A DNA stretch of 64,000 nucleotides from a virus, in the IMG/VR virus record IMGVR_UViG_3300034019_001883, positions 1 through 64,000 of that record; one strand, written 5' to 3'. This document shows positions 16,848 to 24,933 of this stretch, one piece after another. Under the pieces are notes generated by a model. That model ran no database searches, was not told the origin of the DNA, and saw nothing but the letters and a program-made list of their open reading frames with translations. Position 1 is the stretch's first letter. Each line of letters starts with the position of its first letter. A program made the translations under genes and the position numbers.

Positions 16848-17719
16848 ACCACCCGATCCTTGACGATGGGCTATGCACGCCAGACGGGCGATCGCTAGCC
16901 TGGGCGGACAATGCCCACCTACTCCACTGGCCCGGTGAACTGGTCTACGGTGAACCCTTGCCGGTGGCGACCGATCAGCCCGAGCAATTCGAGGACCGCA
17001 AAAAGGACTGGGACTATGACAGCGATCGCGGGCGTCCCCGCAGGCGGGAGAAGCGATCGCCGGTGGATGTGCCGGACCAACCGCTGAACCGACTGAGGCG
17101 ACTACTGAGCAACGGCAGGCCGGAGGCGGCTGAACCGGGGCCACACTTTGCACGACCGGACCAAGCATCCGCCTTTGCCATGCAGCAGGGCCACCTATCG
17201 CGTAGTGCGCTCCTAGACGAGCTAGAATGCCGTGTGCTGCTAGGGGATTGGCCGATGGGTGGTGAGACACCCCTAACCTTCTATGCAGGCGCTCAGACGG
17301 TCCTAGACGCCCTGGCGACCGACTTCTTTAATGAACCGATTATCCCGCCGGTGCTATTGAATGCGATCGGGCCTAGGCGGGCGGGGGAGGTGTTAGCGGG
17401 CTATATGGGTAGCCCCCATGCCCAGGAGATTGTTAGGCGTTGGCGGGATGGCACCTGGCGCACTATCGACCAACGGCTAGACGAAAAGTTGCAGCTGTGC
17501 CAGGAGTCCATGTTCAGTTGGGCGGCGGCGGGGCAAAAGCCTGTCCTATCCCCTGAGGGGGAGCCAGACGCTATCTTGACTCTGGCTAGTGCAGCAACGG
17601 CAACGGTCGCAGTTTATCACCTAGCTAACCTGGGGCAGGCGTTGAAGGATTTTCAGAAGAGTGGTAGGGATGCGATCGCGGGGGTGTTAGACAGCCTCCC
17701 GTCGCCATCTAGCCTCTAG
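16844..17719 (+). CDS. Unknown head-region protein
   Basis: 291 residues from a GTG that overlaps the preceding stop. A basic, charged linker (RGRPRRREKR, residues ~63-72) separates an N-terminal part from a helical C-terminal part with a hydrophobic segment (LTLASAATATVAVYHLANLG). It is not recognised; no portal or terminase signature is present. The 3' end overlaps by 33 bases the end of the convergent gene at 17687. Confidence 0.55.
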   Translation: MNHPILDDGLCTPDGRSLAWADNAHLLHWPGELVYGEPLPVATDQPEQFEDRKKDWDYDSDRGRPRRREKRSPVDVPDQPLNRLRRLLSNGRPEAAEPGPHFARPDQASAFAMQQGHLSRSALLDELECRVLLGDWPMGGETPLTFYAGAQTVLDALATDFFNEPIIPPVLLNAIGPRRAGEVLAGYMGSPHAQEIVRRWRDGTWRTIDQRLDEKLQLCQESMFSWAAAGQKPVLSPEGEPDAILTLASAATATVAVYHLANLGQALKDFQKSGRDAIAGVLDSLPSPSSL

Positions 17720-18388
17720 CAATTCCCGATAGACGATCGCATCAATCAGCACCCGTGGCTCATTCTGTAGGTTCCACTCCGCATCGTCTAGCCCGGGGCA
17801 GCGGTAGCGGTAGATCGTCTCGCAGGTGATATTCTTCTCCCGCAGGTATAGGTCCTCCGGGTTGGCGGGGTGGGTAAGGTGAATTAGGCGTTTAACGCTC
17901 ATCGCTTCACCGGTGGGTTCGCTCAAGGGTAGGGCACCCTCTAGGGGCACCTGAAGCACGTTGGCGCCATAAACAACGGTTTGATGGGCGATGATGTCCC
18001 CCTGCACCGTGGCACGAATAATCCGCAGCCGTACCGATCGCCGTAGTGACTGCAATTCATCAATCAACTCCCGACGCCGATCGCGATCGTCACCCGCCTC
18101 CTCCATCAATTTGATAAACCGCGCCTGGTAGCCTAGTAGCTTATGGTTGGCCCAGGGCGGCACCGGCAGGCATCGGTCTAAGCGAATGCAACGCTTAGGC
18201 GCCTCTGGCGGTGGCTCCGGTTGTTGCCGTTGACGGCGGTATGTCTGTACCAGACGATCTATAGACTCGTCTAAAATGTGGACGGTGGCATCAAGTTCGA
18301 CGCTAGCGCCCTGGCCCGCCTTGATGCCTAGCCTATCTAAGGTATTGAAGGCAGACTGTAAATTATCATGGGGGATCGTGATGGCCAT
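17687..18388 (-). CDS. Unknown protein, minus strand, start shared with a divergent gene
   Basis: 233 residues from the ATG at 18388. The reading frame extends upstream, but that part is antisense to the next gene and looks non-native. The sequence is plausible as protein (helical N-terminus MAITIPHDNLQSAFNTLDRL, a proline-rich linker, then RLHI-type beta segments and KRLIHLTHPANPEDLYLREKN). The start lies in the 8-base palindrome ATGGCCAT that also holds the start of the plus-strand gene at 18381. No function is known. Confidence 0.55.
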   Translation of the reverse strand: MAITIPHDNLQSAFNTLDRLGIKAGQGASVELDATVHILDESIDRLVQTYRRQRQQPEPPPEAPKRCIRLDRCLPVPPWANHKLLGYQARFIKLMEEAGDDRDRRRELIDELQSLRRSVRLRIIRATVQGDIIAHQTVVYGANVLQVPLEGALPLSEPTGEAMSVKRLIHLTHPANPEDLYLREKNITCETIYRYRCPGLDDAEWNLQNEPRVLIDAIVYRELLEARWRREAV

Positions 18389-18629
18389 AGTAGACTTTTC
18401 CCAGGTGGCGGCAGCAGCCTTTAGCGATATGCTGATCCTACGCGATCGCGTCCTGCACGAACGCGAAACCTTCCGCAATGAGTCTGCCAACTGGCAAGAG
18501 CTAACCAAGCTCGATGAACCCGCCCTCCAGGACCGGCTGATGCGCTGTGAAATCCTAAACCGCACCGAGGCGTTGATCCGCACCACAGACCTACGCTGTC
18601 ACCCCCTGGAGGTACTAAAAGAGTCATGA
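18381..18629 (+). CDS. Small helical protein, divergent start overlap
   Basis: 82 residues from the ATG at 18381, with GGGGGA upstream. It is helical and charged (MLILRDRVLHERETFRNESANW...). Its start overlaps that of the minus-strand gene, and its stop overlaps the start of the tagged kinase-like gene (ATGA), so it probably leads that translational unit. Unknown function. Confidence 0.6.
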   Translation: MAIVDFSQVAAAAFSDMLILRDRVLHERETFRNESANWQELTKLDEPALQDRLMRCEILNRTEALIRTTDLRCHPLEVLKES

Positions 18630-19903
18630 CATTTCTAAGATTCATGGGACGACTTTATACCTTGCAACGGCGCGATCGCTCCCTAGTCCTGTCCAAGGTT
18701 GCTAACGGCACAGTGGCGACCCGTGGCAGCACTGTTTTCCGGCTCAACAAAGATCATCAGTGGGAAGCGCTAAGCAAGGCAGGACGGCGGCGGCAACCCT
18801 CCCCAGGGCAGCTAGGCTTATTTGGTGGGCATAATGAGGGCGACACCAAAGTGGAAAATGGCGTCACCTATCGGCTGAATAGTCATAGTCGGTGGGAACG
18901 AATGGCTGGAAACGAGAAACAGGCGCAGACGAAAAGTATCGGCCAAGGCGTTAAAGTGGGAGACCAGTTTAACGCCCCGGAAATGTTTGACTTCTACCCG
19001 CAGACGTATGAAGTCAAAAGGGTGGAGGACGGGCTGGTTCATGTCGGCTACGCCAACAGCGGGATGTCCCACACCTCAATGCCTGAAGCATCATGGGAGC
19101 ATTTCAAAAATGATCTATCTGGCAAAGTTGAAGGACCTCCATCTAGCAACCCATTAATAAATGCTGTCATATCAGGAGAAGCAAAGCCGCTTGGCAAAGG
19201 CAACAGCGGACTTGTATTCCGCCATGAAGGGAAAATAATCAAAGTCGGCACCACCGTACCATTTCAGCCGCTTAATCCAGGGCATAGATCCCCTGAAGAG
19301 GCGATCGCAAACCTAAAGAAAGAGCATGATGTTTGTCAGCTACTAAGATCCAAGGGCGTCCCAGGAATCCCTAAGACAGAATTTATCGTCCACGGGGATA
19401 AAGGGTTTTTAATTAGAGACGAAATGGACATGCCTAATTCATTGACGCCGGAGCAATTAGACAAGGTAGATAAAATCGTTCGGCGCATTCATGGCGCTGG
19501 CTATGCCATCCAAGATGAAATCCAGGTAGGGCTTATCAACGGCGAACCTTATATGCTTGATGTGGGCGACGCCCAACCCTTAAAAGGAAAAACTAAGCAA
19601 GAAAAGCGTCAAAGAATACAAGACGATGAATGGCGACTCTCTGCACTCTTTAACAGAAACAAGATAGAGCATCTTATCTCTCAAGCAAAAGAAATAGTAA
19701 GCAATAGACGGCTGTACCGGGAGTTAGCAGGTGAATCTCTCCCCCCTCAAGTTAGGCCGAACGCTATTGAGGTCGCTGACCTGTTGGACGAAAAACTTAA
19801 GCAGCCAGCTCCAGATATTTCGGCAACCGCAAGGAAGGCTTTTTCTAAAGCAAGACGAGCGCAATCGAAAAAAGCGCTATCCCCTGGAGGTGCTGAACTG
19901 TGA
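18626..19903 (+). CDS. Tagged protein with kinase-like fold
   Basis: 425 residues. The tag region holds two hairpin copies (TRGSTVFRLNKDHQW and VENGVTYRLNSHSRWER) around SPGQLGLFGG (Q-L-G-L-F at residues 62-66). The C-terminal domain reads as a protein-kinase-like fold: glycine loop LGKGNSGLVFRHEGKIIKVG with the lysine, a helix KKEHDVCQLL, hinge IRDEM, catalytic-loop equivalent RIHGAGYAIQDEIQ and a DFG equivalent in YMLDVGDAQ. Such folds occur in phage polyvalent proteins. The catalytic loop keeps an Asp but lacks the usual Asn. DNA for the tag (18774-18905) closely matches 26882-27013. Confidence 0.7.
   Translation: MTFLRFMGRLYTLQRRDRSLVLSKVANGTVATRGSTVFRLNKDHQWEALSKAGRRRQPSPGQLGLFGGHNEGDTKVENGVTYRLNSHSRWERMAGNEKQAQTKSIGQGVKVGDQFNAPEMFDFYPQTYEVKRVEDGLVHVGYANSGMSHTSMPEASWEHFKNDLSGKVEGPPSSNPLINAVISGEAKPLGKGNSGLVFRHEGKIIKVGTTVPFQPLNPGHRSPEEAIANLKKEHDVCQLLRSKGVPGIPKTEFIVHGDKGFLIRDEMDMPNSLTPEQLDKVDKIVRRIHGAGYAIQDEIQVGLINGEPYMLDVGDAQPLKGKTKQEKRQRIQDDEWRLSALFNRNKIEHLISQAKEIVSNRRLYRELAGESLPPQVRPNAIEVADLLDEKLKQPAPDISATARKAFSKARRAQSKKALSPGGAEL
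18774..18905 (+). repeat. Tag-encoding paralogous segment, copy 1 (with 26882-27013)
   Basis: 132 bases align without gaps to 26882-27013, encoding RRRQPSPGQLGLFGGHNEGD and the following hairpin tag. The flanking sequences are unrelated, so the module moved by duplication or recombination. Confidence 0.85.
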
Positions 19904-20112
19904 TTAATTGGCGTTCCTACCTAGAAGGCGTCCGGGATGCGCTGTGTGCCTTCGATAAGCCTACCGCGTTCGATGTTCTGGAGTTAGCGATGCGCTTTAA
20001 CGAGACCGGCGATCGCGCTGACATTTACCAAGCCTGGCGCTCCATGTTTCCCCATTGGCGACCAACACGGGATATGGAGCGTCAAAGCTTCCAGCGTTGG
20101 GGCGTCGAATAA
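19900..20112 (+). CDS. Small unknown protein (70 aa)
   Basis: Begins with GTG overlapping the preceding stop and ends in TAATG overlapping the Mu F-like gene. Helical (YLEGVRDALCAFDKPTAFDVLELAM). Its place between coupled genes in the head operon suggests a small accessory of head assembly; no family is recognised. Confidence 0.6.
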   Translation: MINWRSYLEGVRDALCAFDKPTAFDVLELAMRFNETGDRADIYQAWRSMFPHWRPTRDMERQSFQRWGVE

Positions 20113-21143
20113 TGTGGTCCCCCCTTGCCCCCGATGACTTCAGCCAGTTTGAACCGACCGATATTATCGCGTTCCTGGATTGGTTTGAGCGACAGTACGA
20201 GGACGCGATCGCGCTTGGCATTGTCGATGGCTATGTGGAGGGGGTAACCGAACCCTATTTGGTGAATATCTCCACCGGCCAACCGATACCGGAGTGGGTA
20301 GCGACCGTCCTCAAGGTACGAGAGGTGGCCCAGTGGGCGTACCAACAACAGGAACCGATTGCCGCCCGCCTGCGCCGCAACTTGGCCGCCATCATCCCGG
20401 ATGACCAGGTGGCAGGCTACGCCGCCCGGTTCAGGGTGACACCGCAGGACATTGCTAACGTCCCCCCGGCGGTGAGGGAAAGCTTTAACCAGGGCGCTCG
20501 CTTTTCATTGGACTGGGTGAAACGCCTATCCGATGACGCCCGGGGCATGATGCGCGATGTGCTGGCGGTGGAGTCGCTAAAGAACCGTAACCCCGCCGGG
20601 GCCGTACCCATCCTTGAAAACCTATTGCGCCGCGATCTAATCGCCCAGGAGCTAGGCGCTGACCCTAGCGCTGTCACCCCGGCCATGGTGCAGGAGTGGT
20701 TGATTAATACCGAGTCACGGTTGTTAAATGCGATCGCGTCCCGGGCGCAGACCATCTCCCGCACCGAATCTATGCGGATGATGAACCTAGGCATCCTGGC
20801 CACGCTAGAGGCAAGCGGACAACGGTTGGCCTACGTCATGCCCCACGCGGGCTCCTGCGAGCATTGCCGCCGGTTGATTGACGGTCGCGTTTTTACAATA
20901 GAGGTGCTAAAGCGCAACCTATTTGCTAATTTTGGCGTTCGCCCTGATGCTTGGGTAGCCAGCCTACCTCAGCACCCTAACTGTCGCCATTCGGCTGGCA
21001 AGATACCGGTTAAATTCAGGCGCAAGCTTGTCAACCTGGACATCCCACCAGAGGGGCTGGTGCTGCAATACTACGGCTTGCCTGGCGGTAAAACATCCAT
21101 GGATGCCTTGGAACTGCCAGAGGTGGAATGGCTAGAGCCCTAG
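20112..21143 (+). CDS. Mu F-like minor head protein
   Basis: 343 residues. The C-terminal half carries the Phage_Mu_F signature: a helix ISRTESMRMMNLGILATLEASG, then HAGSCEHCRRLIDGRVF, a linker, and LPQHPNCRHS, i.e. paired Cys and His residues that suggest a metal site. Family members (Mu gp30, SPP1 gp7) are few-copy head proteins that act next to the portal in assembly and DNA delivery. The portal gene usually precedes this one but was not identified here, which is odd. Start is fixed by the TAATG overlap. Confidence 0.85.
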   Translation: MWSPLAPDDFSQFEPTDIIAFLDWFERQYEDAIALGIVDGYVEGVTEPYLVNISTGQPIPEWVATVLKVREVAQWAYQQQEPIAARLRRNLAAIIPDDQVAGYAARFRVTPQDIANVPPAVRESFNQGARFSLDWVKRLSDDARGMMRDVLAVESLKNRNPAGAVPILENLLRRDLIAQELGADPSAVTPAMVQEWLINTESRLLNAIASRAQTISRTESMRMMNLGILATLEASGQRLAYVMPHAGSCEHCRRLIDGRVFTIEVLKRNLFANFGVRPDAWVASLPQHPNCRHSAGKIPVKFRRKLVNLDIPPEGLVLQYYGLPGGKTSMDALELPEVEWLEP

Positions 21144-21382
21144 CTAAGTCCCAGGATCGTCAGCCTGTCTTGATCGTAATCCTCTAATACTAGAACGCAC
21201 TCCGCTCCATTGCAGATGAAGTTGAGCGTGATCTGGGTATCTACATGACTCTTTAGCCATCGGGCTGCCACCGCCCCGCAGGCGCCATCCACGCCCTTAA
21301 AACGCAAGCGATCGCCATCGCTGACAATGTACAGCGCATTTTCTCCGGGAACATACCGAAAACTTTTGAGCGTCATGTGCAT
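21140..21382 (-). CDS. Small unknown protein (80 aa), minus strand
   Basis: The ATG at 21382 has GGAGAAGGGG upstream; a second ATG at 21376 is possible. The product is beta-rich (YVPGENALYIVSDGDRLRFK ... ECVLVLEDYDQDRL). It overlaps the 3' end of the head gene by four bases. It is transcribed divergently from the secreted protein at 21521, across a region with an inverted repeat TATTGCA (21414-21420) / TGCAATA (21445-21451). Confidence 0.6.
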   Translation of the reverse strand: MHMTLKSFRYVPGENALYIVSDGDRLRFKGVDGACGAVAARWLKSHVDTQITLNFICNGAECVLVLEDYDQDRLTILGLS

Positions 21383-21427
21383 GGCTAGCCCCTTCTCCGT
21401 GAAATCACTAGATTATTGCATATTTGC

Positions 21428-21456
21428 TTGACCATTGCTTATTTGCAATATACTAT
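21428..21456 (+). promoter_or_regulatory. Sigma-70 promoter for the secreted protein
   Basis: TTGACC (21428-21433), 17-base spacer, TACTAT (21451-21456). It lies between the arms TATTGCA/TGCAATA of an inverted repeat, which could be an operator shared with the divergent gene. Confidence 0.65.
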
Positions 21457-21520
21457 TTGAAATGTGAGCCACGGGGTTCACGACACTCAAAAGACCACTC
21501 AAAAGACCACGGAGAAGACT

Positions 21521-21829
21521 ATGAAAAGCTTTATTGTTGCCACCCTGATCGCTACCCTGCTCCCCACCGCTGCCATGGCCACCACCGGGATGCCCGGGCG
21601 AGGCGGGGATGGGCACTGCCCCATCAAGGAGTTGGCCACAGACCCCGACTGCGCCCGCGAGGGCGCCCAATGGCGGGGCACTGGCCGGGAGCAAGCCAAG
21701 TCTAAGCGGGACGAATTCCCCCAGTGCCGAGCTAGCGGTGGCGGTCAGCAGACCGTCTACACCTGCAAGGGTAACCCCCGCAATGAGTTCCCTGGCGATC
21801 GCCCCCGGCAACCCCGCCACCTTGGCTAA
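21521..21829 (+). CDS. Secreted small cysteine-containing protein
   Basis: 102 residues from the ATG at 21521 with GGAGAAG at 21511-21517. A clear signal peptide (MKSFIVATLIATLLPTAAMA) is followed by a ~80-residue polar domain with four Cys (HCPIKEL, PDCARE, QCRASG, YTCKGN), probably two disulfides formed outside the cytoplasm. It has its own promoter and a terminator, like a moron. Possible roles are superinfection exclusion or envelope modification, but nothing specific is visible. Confidence 0.7.
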   Translation: MKSFIVATLIATLLPTAAMATTGMPGRGGDGHCPIKELATDPDCAREGAQWRGTGREQAKSKRDEFPQCRASGGGQQTVYTCKGNPRNEFPGDRPRQPRHLG

Positions 21830-21843
21830 TTGACTGACCCTTT

Positions 21844-21880
21844 GGGGCTGGCTTCGGCTGGCCCCCATTTCGTTTATTTA
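21844..21880 (+). terminator. Probable terminator with UUCG loop
   Basis: GGGGC (21844-21848) ... GCCCC (21861-21865) with inner GGC-TTCG-GCT, followed by ATTTCGTTTATTTA. Confidence 0.6.
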
Positions 21881-21896
21881 GGAGAACCAGGCAACT

Positions 21897-22664
21897 ATGG
21901 CAGACATTGATCCAAATTTGGCGATCGCACTCGCGTTAGAGGAGATCGCGGCATCCTTGAAGGCGATTGCGCTATCGGCAATACCCAAAAGTACTCAGCC
22001 CCTAGGCTTCCAGGCGGACGCCGGGCGGCCAGAGTTTATCTTTGCCAACCTTGTCAAAGGGAATGGCGATGGCTGGTATCGGCTACTGGAAAATAACCAA
22101 CAGGAAACCATGCCCCCTGCGTTCAGGGGTTTGGTGAAGGATTTGCGGTTTGTCCAGCGGGAACGGCGAGGCGAAGACGTTACCAAACTCGACTTGGTGA
22201 TGGAGGGTGAAGACGGCAAGACTTATATTTTCGAGTCTGGCGCCCAGTCATTTTTTAGCCGCTCCCTACTGACCGCCTTAAGCCTATGCCCTGTAGCTGA
22301 CTTACAGCAACCCATTCGATTGTTTAGCTACATTTCAGAGCTACAGACCGGCGACAAAACTCTAAACGTCAGCATCACCTCGCAATCCGGCAAGCTCCAA
22401 GCCAGCTGGAAGGCGGACGATGACTGGCGGGCGATCGCTACCGAGGCAAAAACCAGGGTTTACAAAGCCTTGGGCAAAGAAGCGCCAGCACCGGAACCCA
22501 CCACCCAACCAGCGGCACCGCCACCAACCCGCAATAGTCCCCCGGCAGGTAATCCACCTGGCGGAGCCCGCGATCGCATTGCCCAACGTGCCAACGCTAA
22601 GCCCGTCGCCGCCGGGGTGGACCCAGGGGCGGCAACTGATTGGGATACAGAACCCCCGTTCTAG
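21897..22664 (+). CDS. SSB-like single-stranded DNA-binding protein (putative)
   Basis: 255 residues with AGGAGAA upstream. The N-terminal ~190 residues form a beta-rich domain; a proline/alanine-rich disordered linker follows, and the protein ends DWDTEPPF, an acidic tip with terminal Pro-Phe like that of bacterial SSB, which recruits replication partners. I did not recognise a canonical OB-fold, so the call rests on the tail and the position upstream of the clamp gene. It heads a tightly packed run of seven genes ending at the DpdA-like gene. Confidence 0.5.
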   Translation: MADIDPNLAIALALEEIAASLKAIALSAIPKSTQPLGFQADAGRPEFIFANLVKGNGDGWYRLLENNQQETMPPAFRGLVKDLRFVQRERRGEDVTKLDLVMEGEDGKTYIFESGAQSFFSRSLLTALSLCPVADLQQPIRLFSYISELQTGDKTLNVSITSQSGKLQASWKADDDWRAIATEAKTRVYKALGKEAPAPEPTTQPAAPPPTRNSPPAGNPPGGARDRIAQRANAKPVAAGVDPGAATDWDTEPPF

Positions 22665-22672
22665 GAGTAGCC

Positions 22673-22867
22673 ATGAACCCCATAGAGTTATCGACTGAGG
22701 CAGAGTTTGCGATCGCCCAATTTCAGCGATCGCTAGAAAGCCTGGAGTTTACCCGGGAAAACTTCAACGAACTCAAGACCATCGCCCTTGGCTTAAAGCG
22801 TCTGGAGGCGGCCCAACGGGCGTTTCTGGTAGCTCAGGTAAAAGAGTCCTGGGGGAGGCCATTATGA
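22673..22867 (+). CDS. Small helical protein (64 aa)
   Basis: ATG at 22673, preceded by TAGGAG. It is entirely helical and charged (TEAEFAIAQFQRSLESLEF). It overlaps the next gene by four bases. It is probably an accessory of the replication run; the family is not recognised. Confidence 0.6.
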   Translation: MNPIELSTEAEFAIAQFQRSLESLEFTRENFNELKTIALGLKRLEAAQRAFLVAQVKESWGRPL

Positions 22868-23097
22868 CCAACCTCAACCGCCTAGTTGACTTAATGCGAC
22901 AAGCCCGACAGCGGGCAGTATCGGAGCGATCGCTAGTCATGCCCACTAGCTACTCATCGCGCCGTGGCGTTTCCCATGCTCTTCTCTGCTTGGACTGCAA
23001 GTTCTACAACCCTACCACTCAGGCGTACCTGCGGTGTGCAGTTCACCCCGAAGGACCACCGACAAGCGACACCTGCCCCGACAAGGAGGAGCGATGA
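22864..23097 (+). CDS. Small putative zinc-binding protein
   Basis: 77 residues. The C-terminal half contains CLDCKF...LRCAVHPEGPP...TCPD, with four Cys and a His in the arrangement seen in small cyanobacterial zinc-ribbon-like proteins. The N-terminal half is a basic helix. ATGA overlap with the following HAD gene suggests coupled translation. Confidence 0.6.
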   Translation: MTNLNRLVDLMRQARQRAVSERSLVMPTSYSSRRGVSHALLCLDCKFYNPTTQAYLRCAVHPEGPPTSDTCPDKEER

Positions 23098-23636
23098 GGA
23101 GACTGTTATTGCTCGACCACACCGCCCTGGTGCAGCACCGGAATGGCCCCGGTGTCTACATCAACAACCGGGACGATATGACATTGGTTCCAGGCATTCT
23201 AGGCGCCCTAGAGCCCTACGTTGACAGGAACTACAACGTCGCCATCTGTAGCAACCAGGGCGGCGTCGAGAAAGGCCACCTAGCGTTCGGTGCTTGCCAA
23301 AACCTATTCGGTGAAATGTTCAAGCTGTCCAACTATTGGGTTCAGGCCATTTGGTTTTGCCCCCTAGCCCGGGGCAGCACCGGCAGTTATGCCATTCAAA
23401 TGACGATGCCCTACGAACCCAAGACCTATACCAAATGCCAAAAGTATGCCACCACCGGCTACCGGATGCCCCAGGCGGGCATGATTTTGGCCGCCATGGA
23501 CTGGTTTGGGGTAACGCCTGAGCAGACCACCATGGTGGGCTTACAGCCGGAGGCTTACTATGCCGCCGCTGATGCAGGCGTCAAAAAGTTTGTCCACAGT
23601 TCGTACTTTGTTGAAAAAGCGGGAGTATTGCAATGA
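23094..23636 (+). CDS. HAD-superfamily protein with altered active site
   Basis: 180 residues. It resembles the histidinol-phosphatase / PNKP-phosphatase branch: motif II ICSNQGGVEKG is intact. Motif I reads LLLDHTALVQ (Asp8 present, the +2 Asp replaced by Thr), and motif IV reads MVGLQPEAYYAAADAG, where the usual VGD acid is lost. It may therefore be a weakened or binding-only relative. Lying between an SSB-like protein and the clamp, a role at DNA ends is possible. It overlaps dnaN by four bases. Confidence 0.65.
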   Translation: MRRLLLLDHTALVQHRNGPGVYINNRDDMTLVPGILGALEPYVDRNYNVAICSNQGGVEKGHLAFGACQNLFGEMFKLSNYWVQAIWFCPLARGSTGSYAIQMTMPYEPKTYTKCQKYATTGYRMPQAGMILAAMDWFGVTPEQTTMVGLQPEAYYAAADAGVKKFVHSSYFVEKAGVLQ

Positions 23637-24751
23637 AATTTACAGTAGATGCGGGTGATCTGGCAGAGGCGATCGCGCTGTGCGATCGCGCTATCCCTAA
23701 GCGCCCTAGCCGCCCTATCCTGGGGCATATGCTAATGCAGCTAGACAATGGCAGTCTTATCCTAAAAGGGTTTGACGAGGCGCTAGGGATTAGCTTTTCC
23801 TTGCCAGTGGATATGGAGCAATCCGGTGATTGTTGCATATCTCCTACTTATCTAAAACCTATCCTGGAACGCCTATCCGGGCAGGTGGCCTTAGACCTGC
23901 AATACCCTGTCCTGGTGCTAACCACCCTGGGCGCCGAGTACCGCATTAACACCCTCCTGGCTGAGGACTACCCCAACTTGCCCGAGGTGGACGGCACCCC
24001 GGTAGAGTTGTCCATATCCTCAGAAGAACTACGGGCCGCGATCGCGGCTACGGTGTTCTGCGCCAGTACTGACGAAAGCAAGCAGGTACTTACCGGCGTT
24101 CACTTCTCCGTTACCCCCGGCGAAGGGGGGGAGGCAGGGGTGATGGAGTTAGCGGCCACCGATGGCCATCGGATGATCGCCTACCCGCTACCCGGTAGCG
24201 TTGTCATCCCCGATGACTATCGCCCCGTCACCCTGCCCGGGAAGAGCCTGCGGGAACTGCTAACCGTCCTGAAGGGCGAGGGTGCCGTCAAGCTGACGTT
24301 TGATGACGTGTCTGTGCGTGCCCTATGCGGCAACACCGAGCTCTATAGCCGGGTTATCGAGGGGCAATACCCTAACTACCGGCAGCTATTCCCCAAGGTG
24401 TTCTCAAAGGTGGCGACCTGCGATCGCAAGCCATTCTTAGCCGCCCTCGATCGCACCTTGGTGGTGGCCGGTGAAAACAAGGACATCGTTAAGCTGGAGT
24501 TTGACACCACTGGGCTGGTGATGAGTGCAGAGGCAAAAGAAGCGGCCAAAGCTCAGGAACATGTCGAGGGCGTAACCTGTAGCGAACCCATCACCCTAGC
24601 GGGGAACGGTAAGTACATCAAGGAGGCGCTAACCAATGCGATCGTGGGTGAAACCTTCACTATGGAAATGAATAAGCCAGAAAGCCCAGTGGTTTTTACA
24701 GATGGGTCCCCGGCGACCTATTTAATGATGCCCATTCAGATTAGGGGTTAA
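23633..24751 (+). CDS. dnaN: DNA polymerase III beta subunit (sliding clamp)
   Basis: 372 residues, the normal length for a bacterial clamp. All three domains are visible: SRPILGHMLMQL in domain 1, TDGHRMIAYPLP and VKLTFDDVSVR in domain 2, GQYPNYRQLFP near the domain 2/3 junction, and the C-terminal YLMMPIQIRG that lines the partner-binding pocket. A phage clamp would hold the polymerase and other Q-L-x-L-F proteins on phage DNA. Six proteins of this window carry such a motif. The gene overlaps its upstream neighbour and is followed closely by the DpdA-type gene. Confidence 0.95.
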   Translation: MKFTVDAGDLAEAIALCDRAIPKRPSRPILGHMLMQLDNGSLILKGFDEALGISFSLPVDMEQSGDCCISPTYLKPILERLSGQVALDLQYPVLVLTTLGAEYRINTLLAEDYPNLPEVDGTPVELSISSEELRAAIAATVFCASTDESKQVLTGVHFSVTPGEGGEAGVMELAATDGHRMIAYPLPGSVVIPDDYRPVTLPGKSLRELLTVLKGEGAVKLTFDDVSVRALCGNTELYSRVIEGQYPNYRQLFPKVFSKVATCDRKPFLAALDRTLVVAGENKDIVKLEFDTTGLVMSAEAKEAAKAQEHVEGVTCSEPITLAGNGKYIKEALTNAIVGETFTMEMNKPESPVVFTDGSPATYLMMPIQIRG

Positions 24752-24753
24752 CC

Positions 24754-24933
24754 ATGGACCTACAGCCCGGTTACGCGATCGCCTATCGTCCATCCACGGA
24801 AGAGCCCTGGCAGCAAGCGTCTGTCTTTGCGGTCATTGGCGACAAGGTGATGGTTAAGTTGCCCCTAGGCGGCAACACGTCCAGAATCGTCACGGTGGAC
24901 ATTGACAGTGGTTTGATAGGGCCACCGTTCTGA
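24754..24933 (+). CDS. Small protein between clamp and DpdA (59 aa)
   Basis: Starts two bases after the clamp stop and ends in TGATG overlapping the next start. The product is beta-rich (VFAVIGDKVMVKLPLGGNTS), resembling a small SH3- or OB-like barrel, and ends GLIGPPF. The Pro-Phe terminus echoes that of the SSB-like protein. It is tightly coupled with both neighbours and so probably real; function unknown. Confidence 0.6.
   Translation: MDLQPGYAIAYRPSTEEPWQQASVFAVIGDKVMVKLPLGGNTSRIVTVDIDSGLIGPPF

Noticed and set aside
16844-17719. Portal protein
   Set aside because: Position is suggestive, but size (291 aa) and lack of any portal signature do not support it.
17687-18586. Longer N-terminus for the minus-strand gene, from 18586
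   Set aside because: The extra 66 residues are Arg/Ser-rich and antisense to the gene at 18381, which has a good ribosome site.
21413-21868. 151-codon frame opposite the secreted protein
   Set aside because: It is antisense to a gene with signal peptide, promoter and ribosome site; composition is shadow-like.
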